Below, piece after piece: positions 1-10,150 of a stretch of 64,000 nt of DNA. The notes beneath the pieces were generated by a model, which was given only the letters and a program-made list of their open reading frames with translations, did no database searches and was not told where the DNA came from. The stretch lies in assembly GCF_036417845.1 (NCBI RefSeq), contig NC_089979.1, forward strand, positions 23,563,958 through 23,627,957, read 5' to 3'. The first letter of the stretch is position 1. The number at the start of each line of letters is the position of its first letter. This DNA comes from Apteryx mantelli. Its lineage: Eukaryota; Chordata; Aves; Apterygiformes; Apterygidae. Position numbers and translations under genes: made by a program.

Positions 1-2884
1 CAAAGTGAAAAAAAAAAAGGTCTTGGCAGCAGCAAGACGAGGAAAAGGAAAATGTAGCATTCCATTCAGACTGCAACATCCAGCTTCTGGCATGTCAGCA
101 AACTAGCATGAGCTTAAGGACCAAAATGTCAGCCAAGTTTTAGTATTTTGTCTTTCATTTATGGGATTTATATGGGGCTGCTAACGCCAAATTCTCTTCT
201 CTCTTGACAGTTTAAAATTCAGATTTAACGGAAGCAGAAAAAAACACTTTCCAACTTTTTTCTGTCTTTGCTGTATTTTAACTGTACTGCTGTTTAGACA
301 TTTTCTATCTTTTGTTCAGAGATACGTGGTATCAACAGAATGTTGTGAGAAAGGGAGCCACAGCTTCTAACACCAACTCTAAGAGTAGTTTCTCTCAGCC
401 TTAAATCAGGGAGAAAAAGGGATGAATAAAATAAAAAACAGGGGACTATAATGCTAATTTTGCAATTTCACAGCATGCTATGGGGAATCGAATTAACAGT
501 TGCAAGATGTTCTGAAGACCAAAAGTGCTAAATGCTAATGATTTTGTGGTTTTATTTTTCCTCAGTAGGCAACTATAGACTAGTGTCATTCTCTTAATAA
601 GTCAAAGCATGAATCCAATTTACATCCCTATTCAAGAATTAGTGTTGTCAGGTTTAAAGCACAGGTGTCAGGAAAGTCTCCTGTTCTCCCACCTAATCAG
701 CATTCTTCTCTTGGCAGGCAAGGCTTTCCAGTCCACATTCCCCAAACTGACAATAAAATTCGTTTCAGCCCATTCAGATATTTAAAGCCAGAGCACTATA
801 ATCATCTCATCTGATCTCCTACATGAGAGAACCAATTCATCCAGTACCTTGCTCTTCCTTTGTCCATTAGTTAGAAAGGAGAGGGGAGAACAGCAAAGAA
901 CCAAGTCTACCTCCAGAGTATCACTTCAGCAAAATCCCAAACTGTAACATCTGCCTCCATGCTGCAAAGTCAGGAAGGGTCAGCGATTCAGCATCGTGAA
1001 GCCATTAACGACACAGACAACCTTGCCAGTCAATACAGGGAAAGACTCTTACACTTCTTACCTAGAGGACGGGACGTGGATCTTTCAAGATTTCTCCCAC
1101 ACAGTAACACTCCTTCAGTCCTCTCATGACAATTGTGTGATGAGCAGTTTGCTGCCTTCCCCACAGACAGCAGCTGGGGACTGCTGCGCGTCCCCAGCCC
1201 TGTGCCTACTGTCCACGACTTTTGGAGGCTTCTCGTGTCCCAGAGGACCTGTCGCACCCTGGCACCAGGCACCGGGCAGTAACTACTCATCCAATACAAG
1301 GTCTGATGGACAATACAAAACCAAAACCTGTATTTCCAGCCATGAATAGGAGATAATCAGGTGATTTCATAATAATCCATTTCTGTATATCTACTAATAC
1401 AACTATCACTCAAATACACCCAGGCACAGAGCTCTGCTCCTACAGCTTTTTACATTCTGATCGTGTAAGAGGATGCCTTAATTGTGCCTCCTTATATAGT
1501 TTTTACGAACATTTCTAAATTCTAGTGCTTCATAGTCACTCTTGTAGAAAATTACATAAATGCTTGTTGTTACAGCACACTGCCACTCTATTTCTATCCA
1601 TGTGCCACTGTTAAAAAAGAATGCAAATTATTCATCTTCCATGCCGTTTAATGAAGTCTTTAATGTACAATGGTGTTTGTCAGATGCAGTTAACTTGTTT
1701 GGGGTTTTTTTGCTCAAATAAACTTCAAAGAGATGATAATGGTGTAGATTTCTAGATAAACAGATAAATGTGACAATACTCACCTAGGACACCAATAAAT
1801 GATCATTTTAATATTTTGTGTTCCAACTACTGCTACGGAAGACTGTTGTATTTTTAAGGATGGCACTATTTTATCTTCCTAGCAGGCTTTCATGTAGATG
1901 GTCACCGGGTAATATACTTTCCTAGTGGTTTCTAGACATTTTCTTATATCCCAAGTAGACCTCTTGAGTTTTTTGAGCACTAACAACAGAAGATTTTCCT
2001 TTGCTTCCTCCACTGGTTTCAGCTGTTAACATCCTACAAAAGCTGGATAAAGATGCAAGTATAGTCAAAATCAAGGTTTCATTACAGCTATTAAAGGAAT
2101 GGTACTTGCAACACTCCACAGGCTAGCTGGCTAGCTGAACACATCATCTGCTGCCAACAGCACACAGCATCAGAAAAGTGGGCATCCCAGCCACCCTAAA
2201 AATAGAAAGGCATGAGATCATGTGCATCTATAACCAGAGAAAGTGACAATCCAGGGAATTAAAACTTTATGGAATTTATGTATTTTTTTATTCCAAAATT
2301 TACATGAAGAACAAGGCTGGCTCAAAGCATCTCCAAAGCATATGCAGAATTGAATGCGGCCCTACAGATGAGGAACGGGGACAGGGCTGTTCCCAACAGA
2401 GGGGGAGAGAAAGGCAGGAGGGGAGTTTGTCGGCCGCGTGGGTAGGAGCAGCAGGCGCTGCTCTGCCCGGCAGGGCCTATTCCCTCCCTCCTAGCCCTTG
2501 CCCTCCAGCCATCCCTTGAGGGCAGCAGCAGCAACCCACCTTCCTTGTGAAAGACAGGGCAGAGAAAGGGTTCCTGCTCGTTCACCATCCAAGGCAGCCT
2601 GCTTTGCCTTTGCCTCGAGCCATTCGGGTGACGACAAAGCACCAGGGAGCAAAGGAAATACAGAAAACCCAAATGTTGCAGCACAGGCTTCAGTGGTCTT
2701 GCACCGAGTTAACATACTTTCTGATTGCAAAGGTGCTTTATATATATTACAAGGGGAAAAAAATTATTTCCCTCTCTTTAAAATTAATTTAGACTTAAAA
2801 TCAGTACCCTATAGAAGATGTTAAGGAAGTTTTCCCCATTTTAAGTCCTCTTGGCTGACAAAGGCTAGATGACTGCCTCTGATC
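1..2884. other. Upstream non-coding flank of PDP1
   Basis: No recognisable exon, RNA gene or repeat family is visible here. Most of it is AT-rich. A GC-richer patch lies at about 2380-2640, just ahead of the CpG island, and the open frames in it (up to 120 codons) resemble no family I know. In mammals TMEM67 lies on this side of PDP1, but nothing resembling it is visible, so its end is presumably further left. Confidence 0.6.
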
Positions 2885-3418
2885 ACAGCGGGGCCGGTTC
2901 CTGCGATGCTGCGTGTGTGATGCGACTCCAGTACATGCCGCCCTGTCCTCTCCTTTGCTCCTGACCCCCGGCCGGGGGAGAGCGCGCCCGCTTTTCCCAC
3001 AGCCACCTGTAACCGCCCCTAACGGCCCCGGCGCTCTGCCAAGGGCCGGCGGCCCGCTTCCACCTCAGCCTCAGCCCCAGCCCGGCAGGAGGAGGGGGAA
3101 GAGAGGCGAGCAGGGCAAGGGGAGCCCGGCCGAGGCCCCTCTGCGCGGAGGGGCCCCGCCGCCGCGCCCGGCCCGCCTCGCCTCGCCCTCCCTCAGCGGG
3201 GCGGCGGCGCTCGCCCTCCCGCCGGCAGCCCGGGGCGGCCTCGGGCGGCGACGCCGGGGGCTGAGGCGAGGCCCCCCCCGGGGCGCGCGCGAGGCGCGGC
3301 GGTGCGGAGACAGCGCCCACTCTCGCGCCCCCGCCTGCTGCGCGCGCACACACCGCCCCGCCCCGCCCCTCCCCCCCCCACCGCTCGCGTCTCCTCGGCC
3401 GCCGCCGAGCCTCCGCAT

Positions 3419-3424
3419 CACGTG
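3419..3424. promoter_or_regulatory. PDP1: E-box CACGTG in the PDP1 promoter
   Basis: A palindromic CACGTG hexamer preceded by T (TCACGTG) lies 27 bases upstream of the CCAAT box. This core is bound by bHLH-zip factors such as USF, MYC/MAX and MiT/TFE. Which factor acts here cannot be told from sequence. Confidence 0.5.
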
Positions 3425-3445
3425 CCCTCCAGCCCTCCCTGGCAG

Positions 3446-3456
3446 CCAATGGGCGG
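3446..3456 (+). promoter_or_regulatory. PDP1: CCAAT box with adjoining GC box
   Basis: CCAAT is followed directly by GGGCGG, a classic NF-Y plus Sp-factor arrangement. It lies about 30 bases ahead of the TATA-like element and about 60 ahead of the expected transcription start, the usual NF-Y spacing in vertebrate promoters. Confidence 0.6.
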
Positions 3457-3476
3457 CGCGATCCGGGCGGCAGGGG

Positions 3477-3484
3477 TTTATAAG
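3477..3484 (+). promoter_or_regulatory. PDP1: TATA-like element and predicted transcription start
   Basis: TTTATAAG sits in an otherwise GC-rich setting, 27 bases after the CCAAT box. By normal TATA spacing, transcription would start near 3505-3515. A possible donor of a non-coding first exon is CAG|GTCTGT, with the GT at 3633-3634. An exon of about 120 bases from there spliced to 7431 would make the short-isoform mRNA. The start site and this exon are inference. Confidence 0.5.
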
Positions 3485-4117
3485 CGGCCGCGCAGCGCCG
3501 CGGTGGCGGTGGGAGTGTTGCGGTTGTCGGCAGGGGAGAGCGGGCCGGGAGCGAGGCGCGCGCTCGTTCTCTCGAGCCGCTTCCCCGCGTCGCCTGGGGC
3601 GCCCGGGCTGAGCCGTCCAGGAAGGCGGCCAGGTCTGTGTCCGCGCGGCCCGGGGCTGGGGGGCGGGCGGAGGGCGAAGGGGCTCGTCCCTGGGGCGGGC
3701 GGGGCGGCCGCGTGTGGGCGCGCGGGTGCCCGCGGGGGTAACGGTCTCGGCGGCGCTGGCGGGGCGGGCTCCTCCCGCGGCGTGAGGGAGCGGCGCCTCG
3801 CCTCGCCGGAAGGGAGCGCGGCGGCGGGCCGCGGGGCGAGGCGCGGGCGGGGGCGCTGGCTGCCGGCTCGCTGCGGGCTGCTGCGGGCGCGCTGCTGCGG
3901 GGCTCGCTGGCTCCAGTCCCCCGGGAGGGCGGCGGCGGCGGCTCCGGGCGTCCGCAGGGCGGCTGCGTGCGTGTGTGCGTGCGTGTCTCCTCCTCTCTCT
4001 CGTCCCCCTCAATGTCGGAGCTCTCCGTCTTCTCTAACAAACTCTCTGCCTTGCTTCTCCCCCTCCCCCCGGGCTTCTGCTTTGTGGATGTTGGCGGCTT
4101 CTTGTTGTGACAGGAGA

Positions 4118-4148
4118 ATGTGTGTGTGTCCCGGGCCCAGGCGGATCG
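4118..4148 (+). CDS. PDP1: PDP1 first coding exon (alternative N-terminus, long isoform)
   Basis: ATG at 4118 opens a short frame reading MCVCPGPRRI and ending in a single G before the donor G|GTACGTA (GT at 4149-4150). This peptide matches, from memory, the start of the human 562-residue PDP1 isoform, which supports both the start and the donor. Joined to the acceptor at 7431, the phase is correct: the split codon becomes GCA and the reading continues IPVRSS into the main exon. The resulting coding sequence, 4118-4148 plus 7431-9082, is 1683 nt and encodes 560 residues. An in-frame ATG also lies at 4088 (giving MLAASCCDRR before the M at 4118), but the human match favours 4118. The extra N-terminus precedes the mitochondrial targeting region. 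Its effect on import is unknown. Confidence 0.8.
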
Positions 4149-7100
4149 GTACGTATCTCGTCGCTGAAGCGCTGGGCTTGGGGGCCGGACGGGACCCGGG
4201 GAAGGGACTGCGAGGCTGGGCTGAGACCTCGCCGCAGGGAAGGACTAACGATTCTGCTGGTGTTGAATACTTCTTGTTCCTCCTCCCCCATCCTCTCCAA
4301 CAGGCTACTCATTCAGGTCTGTCAAGTGTCTGACAGGCAGCTGGGGTAAGTGTACTTTATGTTAAGCCATGGTGTCTTTGGCACAGTTAAGACAGGTGTC
4401 TTGGAGGAACCTGTCTGAGCAGCATCAAGTGTCTTTCCTAGTACAGTGACAATCTATATTAAAGGAATGAGTTGCATGTTTTCCATTTTATCAGTATAGT
4501 ACTGCAAAACCTTTGAATTCACTATCTAACTCTTCATTTGTTGTATCATGTTTATGGCCTGAAAAGTCATATTTGTATCCTGTTCTGAGCTTGGAGAGGT
4601 GTTCTAAGGCTGACTTGATTGTGATCACTTGACAAATCATGATTGGATTGCAGAATTTGTGCTTGATCTCTTTCCTTCTCTGCCATCTCTTGATCAATCA
4701 CAATGAACTGAAACCTTAAAGTACTTATCTGAGAGAGTTAGCTGGAGTATCTTGTGATATTCTAGGCATTGTTATTTTATGGATAAATAGAGAGACTTGG
4801 GGTAATCTTGCTTGAGGTTGACATTTCTTTGACTTAATTGGCTAGGATGTATTAAATCTAGCATTAAGTGATGTCTGTCTTCAACTGATGTATGGATTCA
4901 CTATAAAGGATACAAGCCAAGGAAAACTTGAGGCCACCTTCTTATTACATCCTATTAGGTTTCATGTAATATTTGATAAACTAATGATTTAAAAATTGGC
5001 AAATAACCTCTGGTGACACTGCAGAGCCTCTAACAGCAAGATGCTTATTTTTGCTTTATCATGGATCAACAGCATAACTGTCAGCTACAGACCTGCTATT
5101 GTGGAATGATGTATGGATCAGCACTGAACACACATGCTCAGCAGTCAAAAGAACTTGGTTCAGTTGGATTCTAGTGGGAGACCAATGTAAAATCCCAGTT
5201 GCTTTTGCAGACCAGACACATCTGTAGAATCTGCAGAGGTTCTCATTCTGTAAGCAAAAAACCTGCTTTTAAATGTTACCTGAAGAAATAAACACAACTG
5301 TTATCAAAATAGCTCCCTTGTAATTACAAGTCTAAATATTTCCAAAACTTGTATTTGGAGTTGCAGTTCACTTCTGTCATGCTTTATGCATGTGAGCCTG
5401 AGCTAGAGAAATACACTTTCTGGGAAGCAAATGGCTAACATAACATGTAGTATGCATCTAAGTTCAAGCCAGTACACTGTTGCTGAGTGTCTGGATAGCT
5501 GGCTGTGGTCTGCAGGACTACAACCAAAGCTCTTCCTGATAGCTGAACAACAGAAAACTGGCCAGTCAGTCTTCATGGCTGTTACTAGGAGACCTGGGAG
5601 AATCAGTGGACAAGAATTTTTGTGAGTGTAAATCAAGGATGGCAAGCACTTCTTTATGGGGAATGAAGATGTAATGCTAGAAGAGCCACTGGAGTGGTAG
5701 AAATATTGCCTTCATCACTTATATTTTGCAAGAGTAACAGATTCCACTCTTGTTTGCCCTAAGAAGAACAAGCGAGCTTGGAGAGAAGAACATCACTTCC
5801 TTCCTTTTCTTCCAACCTAAAGAGAAGGGAATAAAGCTTCATATATTTCCAGATATGTCTCAGCTGATCTAGATGATAAACCCCATGGCAAAGTCTGTGG
5901 AAAGCACACTGATAAGGGCTGTCACAAAACACTTGCCATTTTAATTGCGTTGCATGTCCCCTTTAGATTGGGCCTTAGAGCATATTTTATAGGTACTATG
6001 TCTCTTCTGAATGCAGTGATATACCTCTTTGGCTAAAAAAGTTAATCAGCTAAGTGACTGTTTAAACACCTTGCACAACACAGTAGTACCCAGTTTCTCA
6101 ATAGTACAATTAAATCTGAGATAGATGGTGCTGATGAAGATTAGAGTTTAAGAACAGTATTACAGTAAGCCTCATAAGAGGTACCATGTAATGGTCTTTT
6201 CTAGGAAGATGTTATGCTGTAATTTGATCCTAAAAAGTGGAAAGGGAGAACTGAATTCCCTGTAAATGTATGCCCTTCAAACAAAAGGACATAAAACTCA
6301 AAATTTTGTGCTGATTTGTAGAATTATTTTCCCAGGTAGTACTTTCTGAGGATGAGGCATAATAAGTGATTTATTGAAGAGGAGCTCACAGTAATGTTGT
6401 AGTGATTGTATATATAAATGGGGAGAAGGGGGACTGTCAGAATAATCTTTTTTTTTTTCAGAAGACTGAAAAATTTTTAGGTGTGGCAAAATGTATTAGA
6501 ATATTTGTCTAGCTTTAGACTATTCTGCCTGACTCTACTCTAGTATGGAAGCAAATAAAAATTGTATGTAGTCCTTCAACTGACTTTTGTTTAGCAGTTA
6601 ATTCTAAAACTTACTGGGGTAGATGAACTGTTAGTAGAGATGCATCTGTCTGCTTTCTAAAGGAGGTGCTATTTGACACTAACTCTTGTGTAAGTGCACA
6701 TTTGTACTATATTTGTACCTTTTATTATGTAATAAGCTAAAAAATTGCTACATATAAAATATCCACAGCCAGCAGTCTGTATACCATGGTGTCACACGTG
6801 TGATATTAAGCTTCCTATATAAATGGGAGGGATAAGAAATAAAACCTGCTACTGGCATATGATTGTTTAAAGAATATCGAGCAGTGACCTACTCTTTGCC
6901 TTTATCACCTAAAACATCACCTTGAACTGAGTTGTATACCACCTCAAAGTTGTTTTTTGAATCTTGCAATCAAGTGCTTTATCTCCTCTTCAGTCTTATA
7001 GGACTGACTACTTTTTTCCTTCCCTGTGTGCCATATCTGGCTCTGTCAGCTGGGAAATCATCATGAAAGCAAATCTCCATAGGAGTCTTGTGGGACGTTG

Positions 7101-7430
7101 CAGTGTTGTAGAATGGCACACACTAACTATTGTCTGTAACTTCTATATGAAGCTGCATTGTCTGTCTGGATGATGTTTTTTACTTCCCACCCACTATTTG
7201 AGTGGGTATAAGAGCCAAGCTTCTAATTATGACATAGTTTATTGTTATAACCTGGCATATTGTTTATAAACAAGCATCTTCTAATACTTTTTCTCTTTTT
7301 CAAGACCTATTAAAGCTGTGTATTCCACACTATAAGCATCTTTGTTTAGATGCTGTAATATCTTAACACTGGCTTTTGGGAAAAATGTGTTAGCAGTTCC
7401 CCTAAGCCTAGTTGTTCTTTTGTCTTCCAG
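4149..7430 (+). other. PDP1: PDP1 intron 1
   Basis: The intron runs from the donor G|GTACGTA to the acceptor TTCTTTTGTCTTCCAG ending at 7430, which is preceded by a T-rich tract. Apart from the candidate 42-nt exon near its 5' end, it is AT-rich. It has no convincing exon, RNA gene or recognisable transposon. Its open frames (up to 80 codons) resemble nothing known. Confidence 0.75.
4304..4345 (+). other. PDP1: Candidate 42-nt in-frame cassette exon of PDP1
   Basis: A strong pyrimidine tract at about 4271-4298 ends in an AG at 4302-4303. After 42 bases comes the near-ideal donor GGG|GTAAGTG (GT at 4346-4347). The segment has no stop in the PDP1 frame and is symmetric (phase 1 at both ends). 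Inclusion between 4148 and 7431 would therefore add 14 residues (GYSFRSVKCLTGSW) to the long isoform without disturbing the rest. It could equally be an untranslated exon of a transcript starting elsewhere, or an unused pair of sites. The splice signals are seen directly; use of the exon is inference. Confidence 0.4.
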
Positions 7431-7474
7431 CAATTCCAGTCCGAAGCTCCAGGCTACCATTGTTGTCTGATGCC
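7431..7474 (+). CDS. PDP1: PDP1 main exon, part coding only in the long isoform
   Basis: The acceptor CTTCCAG ends at 7430. In transcripts starting from the 4118 exon, this stretch encodes IPVRSSRLPLLSDA ahead of the internal Met at 7475. In transcripts with a non-coding first exon it is 5' UTR. It contains an ATG at 7470 in another frame that opens an 11-codon upstream ORF overlapping the short-isoform start. Confidence 0.78.
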
Positions 7475-9082
7475 ATGCCAGCACCAGCTCATCTGTTTCC
7501 ATTGATTCGTAACTGTGAGATTGGCAGAATATGCAGTACTGTGTGTTACTGCCACCGTAAACATCTGTGTTGCTTCTCATCTCACTTTGCTCACGGTCAC
7601 TTCAGATGTGCACCTCAGAGGAAATTTGCAGCGCTTTGTAGGCCAAAGGAGAACTTCAATCAATTTATTCATGCAAGGGACTATGCTTCCACACCACAGA
7701 GATTTTACCTCACTCCTCCACAAGTCAACAGCATTCTGAAGGCAAATGAATACAGTTTTAAAGTCCCAGAATTTGATGGTAAAAATATAAGTTCTGTCCT
7801 TGGCTTTGATAGCAATCAGCTACCTGCTAATGCTCCAATAGAAGACAGGAGAAGTGCTGCCACTTGCTTACAGACAAGAGGAATGCTTCTGGGTGTGTTT
7901 GATGGCCATGCAGGTTGTGCTTGTGCTCAAGCTGTCAGTGAAAGACTGTTTTACTACATTGCTGTCTCTTTGTTACCTCATGAGACTTTACTTGAAATAG
8001 AAAATGCTGTGGAAAGTGGTAGAGCTCTGTTGCCCATATTACAGTGGCACAAACATCCTAATGATTATTTTAGCAAAGAAGCTTCCAAGCTTTACTTCAA
8101 TAGTCTGAGAACTTACTGGCAGGAGCTCATTGATCTCAATAGTGGAGAGACTACTGATGTGAAAGAAGCTTTAATTAATGCATTTAAAAGGCTTGATAAT
8201 GATATTTCTTTGGAAGCTCAAGTAGGAGATTCAAATTCTTTTCTCAACTACCTAGTACTACGAGTAGCATTTTCTGGTGCAACTGCCTGTGTGGCTCATG
8301 TAGATGGTGTTGACTTGCATGTTGCAAACACAGGTGACAGTAGGGCAATGCTTGGGGTTCAGGAAGAAGATGGATCTTGGTCTGCAATTAATCTCTCCTA
8401 TGATCACAATGCGCAAAATGAACATGAAGTGGAGCGTGTGAAAATGGAGCATCCAAAGTCTGAAGAGAAAAGTCTTGTGAAACAAGACCGCCTCCTAGGC
8501 CTGTTGATGCCTTTCAGAGCTTTTGGTGATGTGAAGTTCAAATGGAGTATTGAACTGCAGAAGAGAGTAGTAGAATCAGGCCCTGATCAGCTGAATGACA
8601 ATGAATATACAAAGTTTATTCCTCCAAACTATCACACTCCTCCATACCTCACAGCTGAGCCAGAAGTCATACATCACAAATTAAGGCCACAGGATAAGTT
8701 CCTGGTTTTGGCCACAGATGGACTGTGGGAGACTATGCACAGACAAGATGTGGCTAGAATTGTAGGGGAGTACCTCACTGGTGTTCACCATCAACAGCCA
8801 ATAGCTGTTGGTGGCTATAAGGTAACTTTGGGACAGATGCATGGTCTCTTAACAGAAAGAAGAGCAAGAATTTCTTCAGTATTTGAAGATCAGAACGCAG
8901 CAACTCACCTGATACGTCATGCAGTGGGTAATAATGAGTTTGGCACTGTGGATCATGAGCGACTGTCCAAGATGCTTAGTCTTCCAGAAGAGCTGGCTCG
9001 AATGTATAGAGATGACATTACAATTATTGTGGTGCAGTTCAACTCACATGTTGTAGGTGCATGTCAAAATGAGGAACTATGA
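7475..9082 (+). CDS. PDP1: Pyruvate dehydrogenase phosphatase catalytic subunit 1
   Basis: This is a Mg/Mn-dependent PP2C-family (PPM) protein phosphatase of the mitochondrial matrix. It removes phosphate from serines of the E1-alpha subunit and so reactivates the pyruvate dehydrogenase complex, opposing the PDH kinases. The 535-residue short form begins MPAPAHLF; human PDP1 has 537. Residues 1-70 are a Cys/His/Arg-rich, acid-poor targeting region. The mature enzyme should begin at about residue 71 (ASTPQ), by analogy with the mammalian protein. PP2C motifs are in order: VFDGHAG (141-147, metal-binding Asp143 and Gly144), NTGDSRAM (285-292), FRAFGD (347-352), ATDGLWE (413-419, metal-binding Asp) and YRDDITIIVV (511-520, metal-binding Asp). 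All key residues are intact and no frameshift is present. The whole catalytic protein lies in one exon, as in mammals. From memory, the bird-type protein is two residues shorter near residues 224-230 (GETTDVK). PDP2 is the alternative, but near-identity with PDP1 across the core makes PDP1 clear. Confidence 0.97.
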   Translation: MPAPAHLFPLIRNCEIGRICSTVCYCHRKHLCCFSSHFAHGHFRCAPQRKFAALCRPKENFNQFIHARDYASTPQRFYLTPPQVNSILKANEYSFKVPEFDGKNISSVLGFDSNQLPANAPIEDRRSAATCLQTRGMLLGVFDGHAGCACAQAVSERLFYYIAVSLLPHETLLEIENAVESGRALLPILQWHKHPNDYFSKEASKLYFNSLRTYWQELIDLNSGETTDVKEALINAFKRLDNDISLEAQVGDSNSFLNYLVLRVAFSGATACVAHVDGVDLHVANTGDSRAMLGVQEEDGSWSAINLSYDHNAQNEHEVERVKMEHPKSEEKSLVKQDRLLGLLMPFRAFGDVKFKWSIELQKRVVESGPDQLNDNEYTKFIPPNYHTPPYLTAEPEVIHHKLRPQDKFLVLATDGLWETMHRQDVARIVGEYLTGVHHQQPIAVGGYKVTLGQMHGLLTERRARISSVFEDQNAATHLIRHAVGNNEFGTVDHERLSKMLSLPEELARMYRDDITIIVVQFNSHVVGACQNEEL

Positions 9083-9140
9083 ATTTTACAGTGAACTGGT
9101 TATCAAAGTTGTAACAATGGCCAGTAGGAGCAGCAGATTT

Positions 9141-9157
9141 AAAAAAAAAAAAAAAAA
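9141..9157 (+). repeat. A17 homopolymer just after the PDP1 stop
   Basis: There are seventeen consecutive A residues 59 bases after the stop codon. It could mis-prime oligo-dT in cDNA work and give false early 3' ends for PDP1. No element body is attached to it. Confidence 0.9.
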
Positions 9158-9437
9158 GGCAAACAAATTGGTTGCTTGTTACATTAAGCATACCTATTGA
9201 TCCTGCCTTCCCCCAGAGCTCTAAACATGTGGGAAGTGCTATTGACCCAATATAAACTTGAAGAGGGTGACACAGCTTGGAAGGAGGCTTCTGTAATAAC
9301 TTTGCACTATTGATTTCATGAATGCTGCTAGAACAATGTTTTGAATTTGGCAGGGCTAGATGAGGGAAGGAAGGAGGACACAAATTAACTATCAAACTTT
9401 TCAGCTGTTCAAGAAACACAGCCTGTTTCTAAACACT

Positions 9438-9445
9438 TGTAAATA
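9438..9445 (+). promoter_or_regulatory. PDP1: Pumilio-type site in the presumed 3' UTR
   Basis: TGTAAATA matches the PUM1/PUM2 consensus UGUANAUA. A second copy lies at 10143-10150 on the same strand. Two copies within about 700 bases downstream of the stop are compatible with post-transcriptional control, but the motif is only eight bases. Confidence 0.35.
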
Positions 9446-10142
9446 TCTGCACACTATTCCTTATTACTAATCTTATCTTTAAGAGAGTGTTGGGTTCTTA
9501 TAGGGCTAATTCTTGCAAAGTAGATATGGTTATTTGTGAATATCTTCTGTCTACCTTTTCCTCTAAACAGAGGAAGATGACTTTAAGTCTTCAATGTAAC
9601 AATGTCATTCACTTAAAGATATTTGTCTGTGTTGACTTTCAATGCAGGTCTAAGCCATAATCAATATCTGAGATTATTATAGTTTAATCATATCTTATGC
9701 ACAGTAACTTCTAAACTTCTTGTGCATTAAGTTTCTTGGCTTGCAGGTTTCTGCACAACTTATAGGGCAATAATACATTACAGCATTCAGTAAGATACTG
9801 GATAACTGTATTTGTGAAGGACTTCAGCTTGCAATATGAAGAAACTTTCAGGCTTTCCAAAAAGTCAGTGTTGTTGGCCAAAACTGTGTTGGCTTTTCTA
9901 AAGGTCATGTCCTTCATGGACTCCAATCCTGTTTGGTATTACTTATCTGATAATAAGATACATTTTCATCAGGTCACCTGTATGTTCTTAATCATTGCTA
10001 AACTCCTTGACTTTGTAGCTTGCACTCATTTTCACTTTAGCTGTTTCAGGTGGTCACATACTGGATGTCTTGCACTTGAACTCATTTATAAGTATGTCAG
10101 GTTGAAAACTACCATTTACAAGTTACAAAAAAAGGTATGGCT

Positions 10143-10150
10143 TGTAAATA
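10143..10150 (+). promoter_or_regulatory. PDP1: Second Pumilio-type site downstream of PDP1
   Basis: This is an exact TGTAAATA on the sense strand, 705 bases after the first copy. The same caveat about short-motif chance occurrence applies. Confidence 0.33.

Larger units (their letters stand above)
2885..4230. promoter_or_regulatory. PDP1: CpG island spanning the PDP1 promoter and first exons
   Basis: Base composition changes sharply from AT-rich flank to very GC-rich DNA with dense CpG, GGGCGG boxes and homopurine or homopyrimidine runs, then falls away after about 4230. This is the typical 5' island of a broadly expressed vertebrate gene. It contains the E-box, CCAAT and TATA-like elements listed separately, and the first coding exon of the long PDP1 isoform lies near its 3' edge. 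Long open frames on both strands (343 and 385 codons) are by-products of the GC content and are not annotated as genes. A GCGT/GTGC alternating stretch at about 3964-3985 could favour Z-DNA. Confidence 0.88.

Noticed and set aside
2883..4040. Open frame of 385 codons on the minus strand in the CpG island
   Set aside because: Arg/Pro/Ala-rich low-complexity translation caused by GC content, overlapping other long frames on both strands. No domain, and the DNA is promoter and first-exon sequence.
3302..4333. Open frame of 343 codons on the plus strand in the CpG island
   Set aside because: Only its segment from 4118 to 4148 is real coding sequence (the PDP1 long-isoform start). The rest is GC-rich chance translation crossing the donor site.
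7189..7207. Small inverted repeat ACCCACT...AGTGGGT near the main exon
   Set aside because: Seven-base arms are expected by chance in 64 kb, and it has no relation to the splice site.
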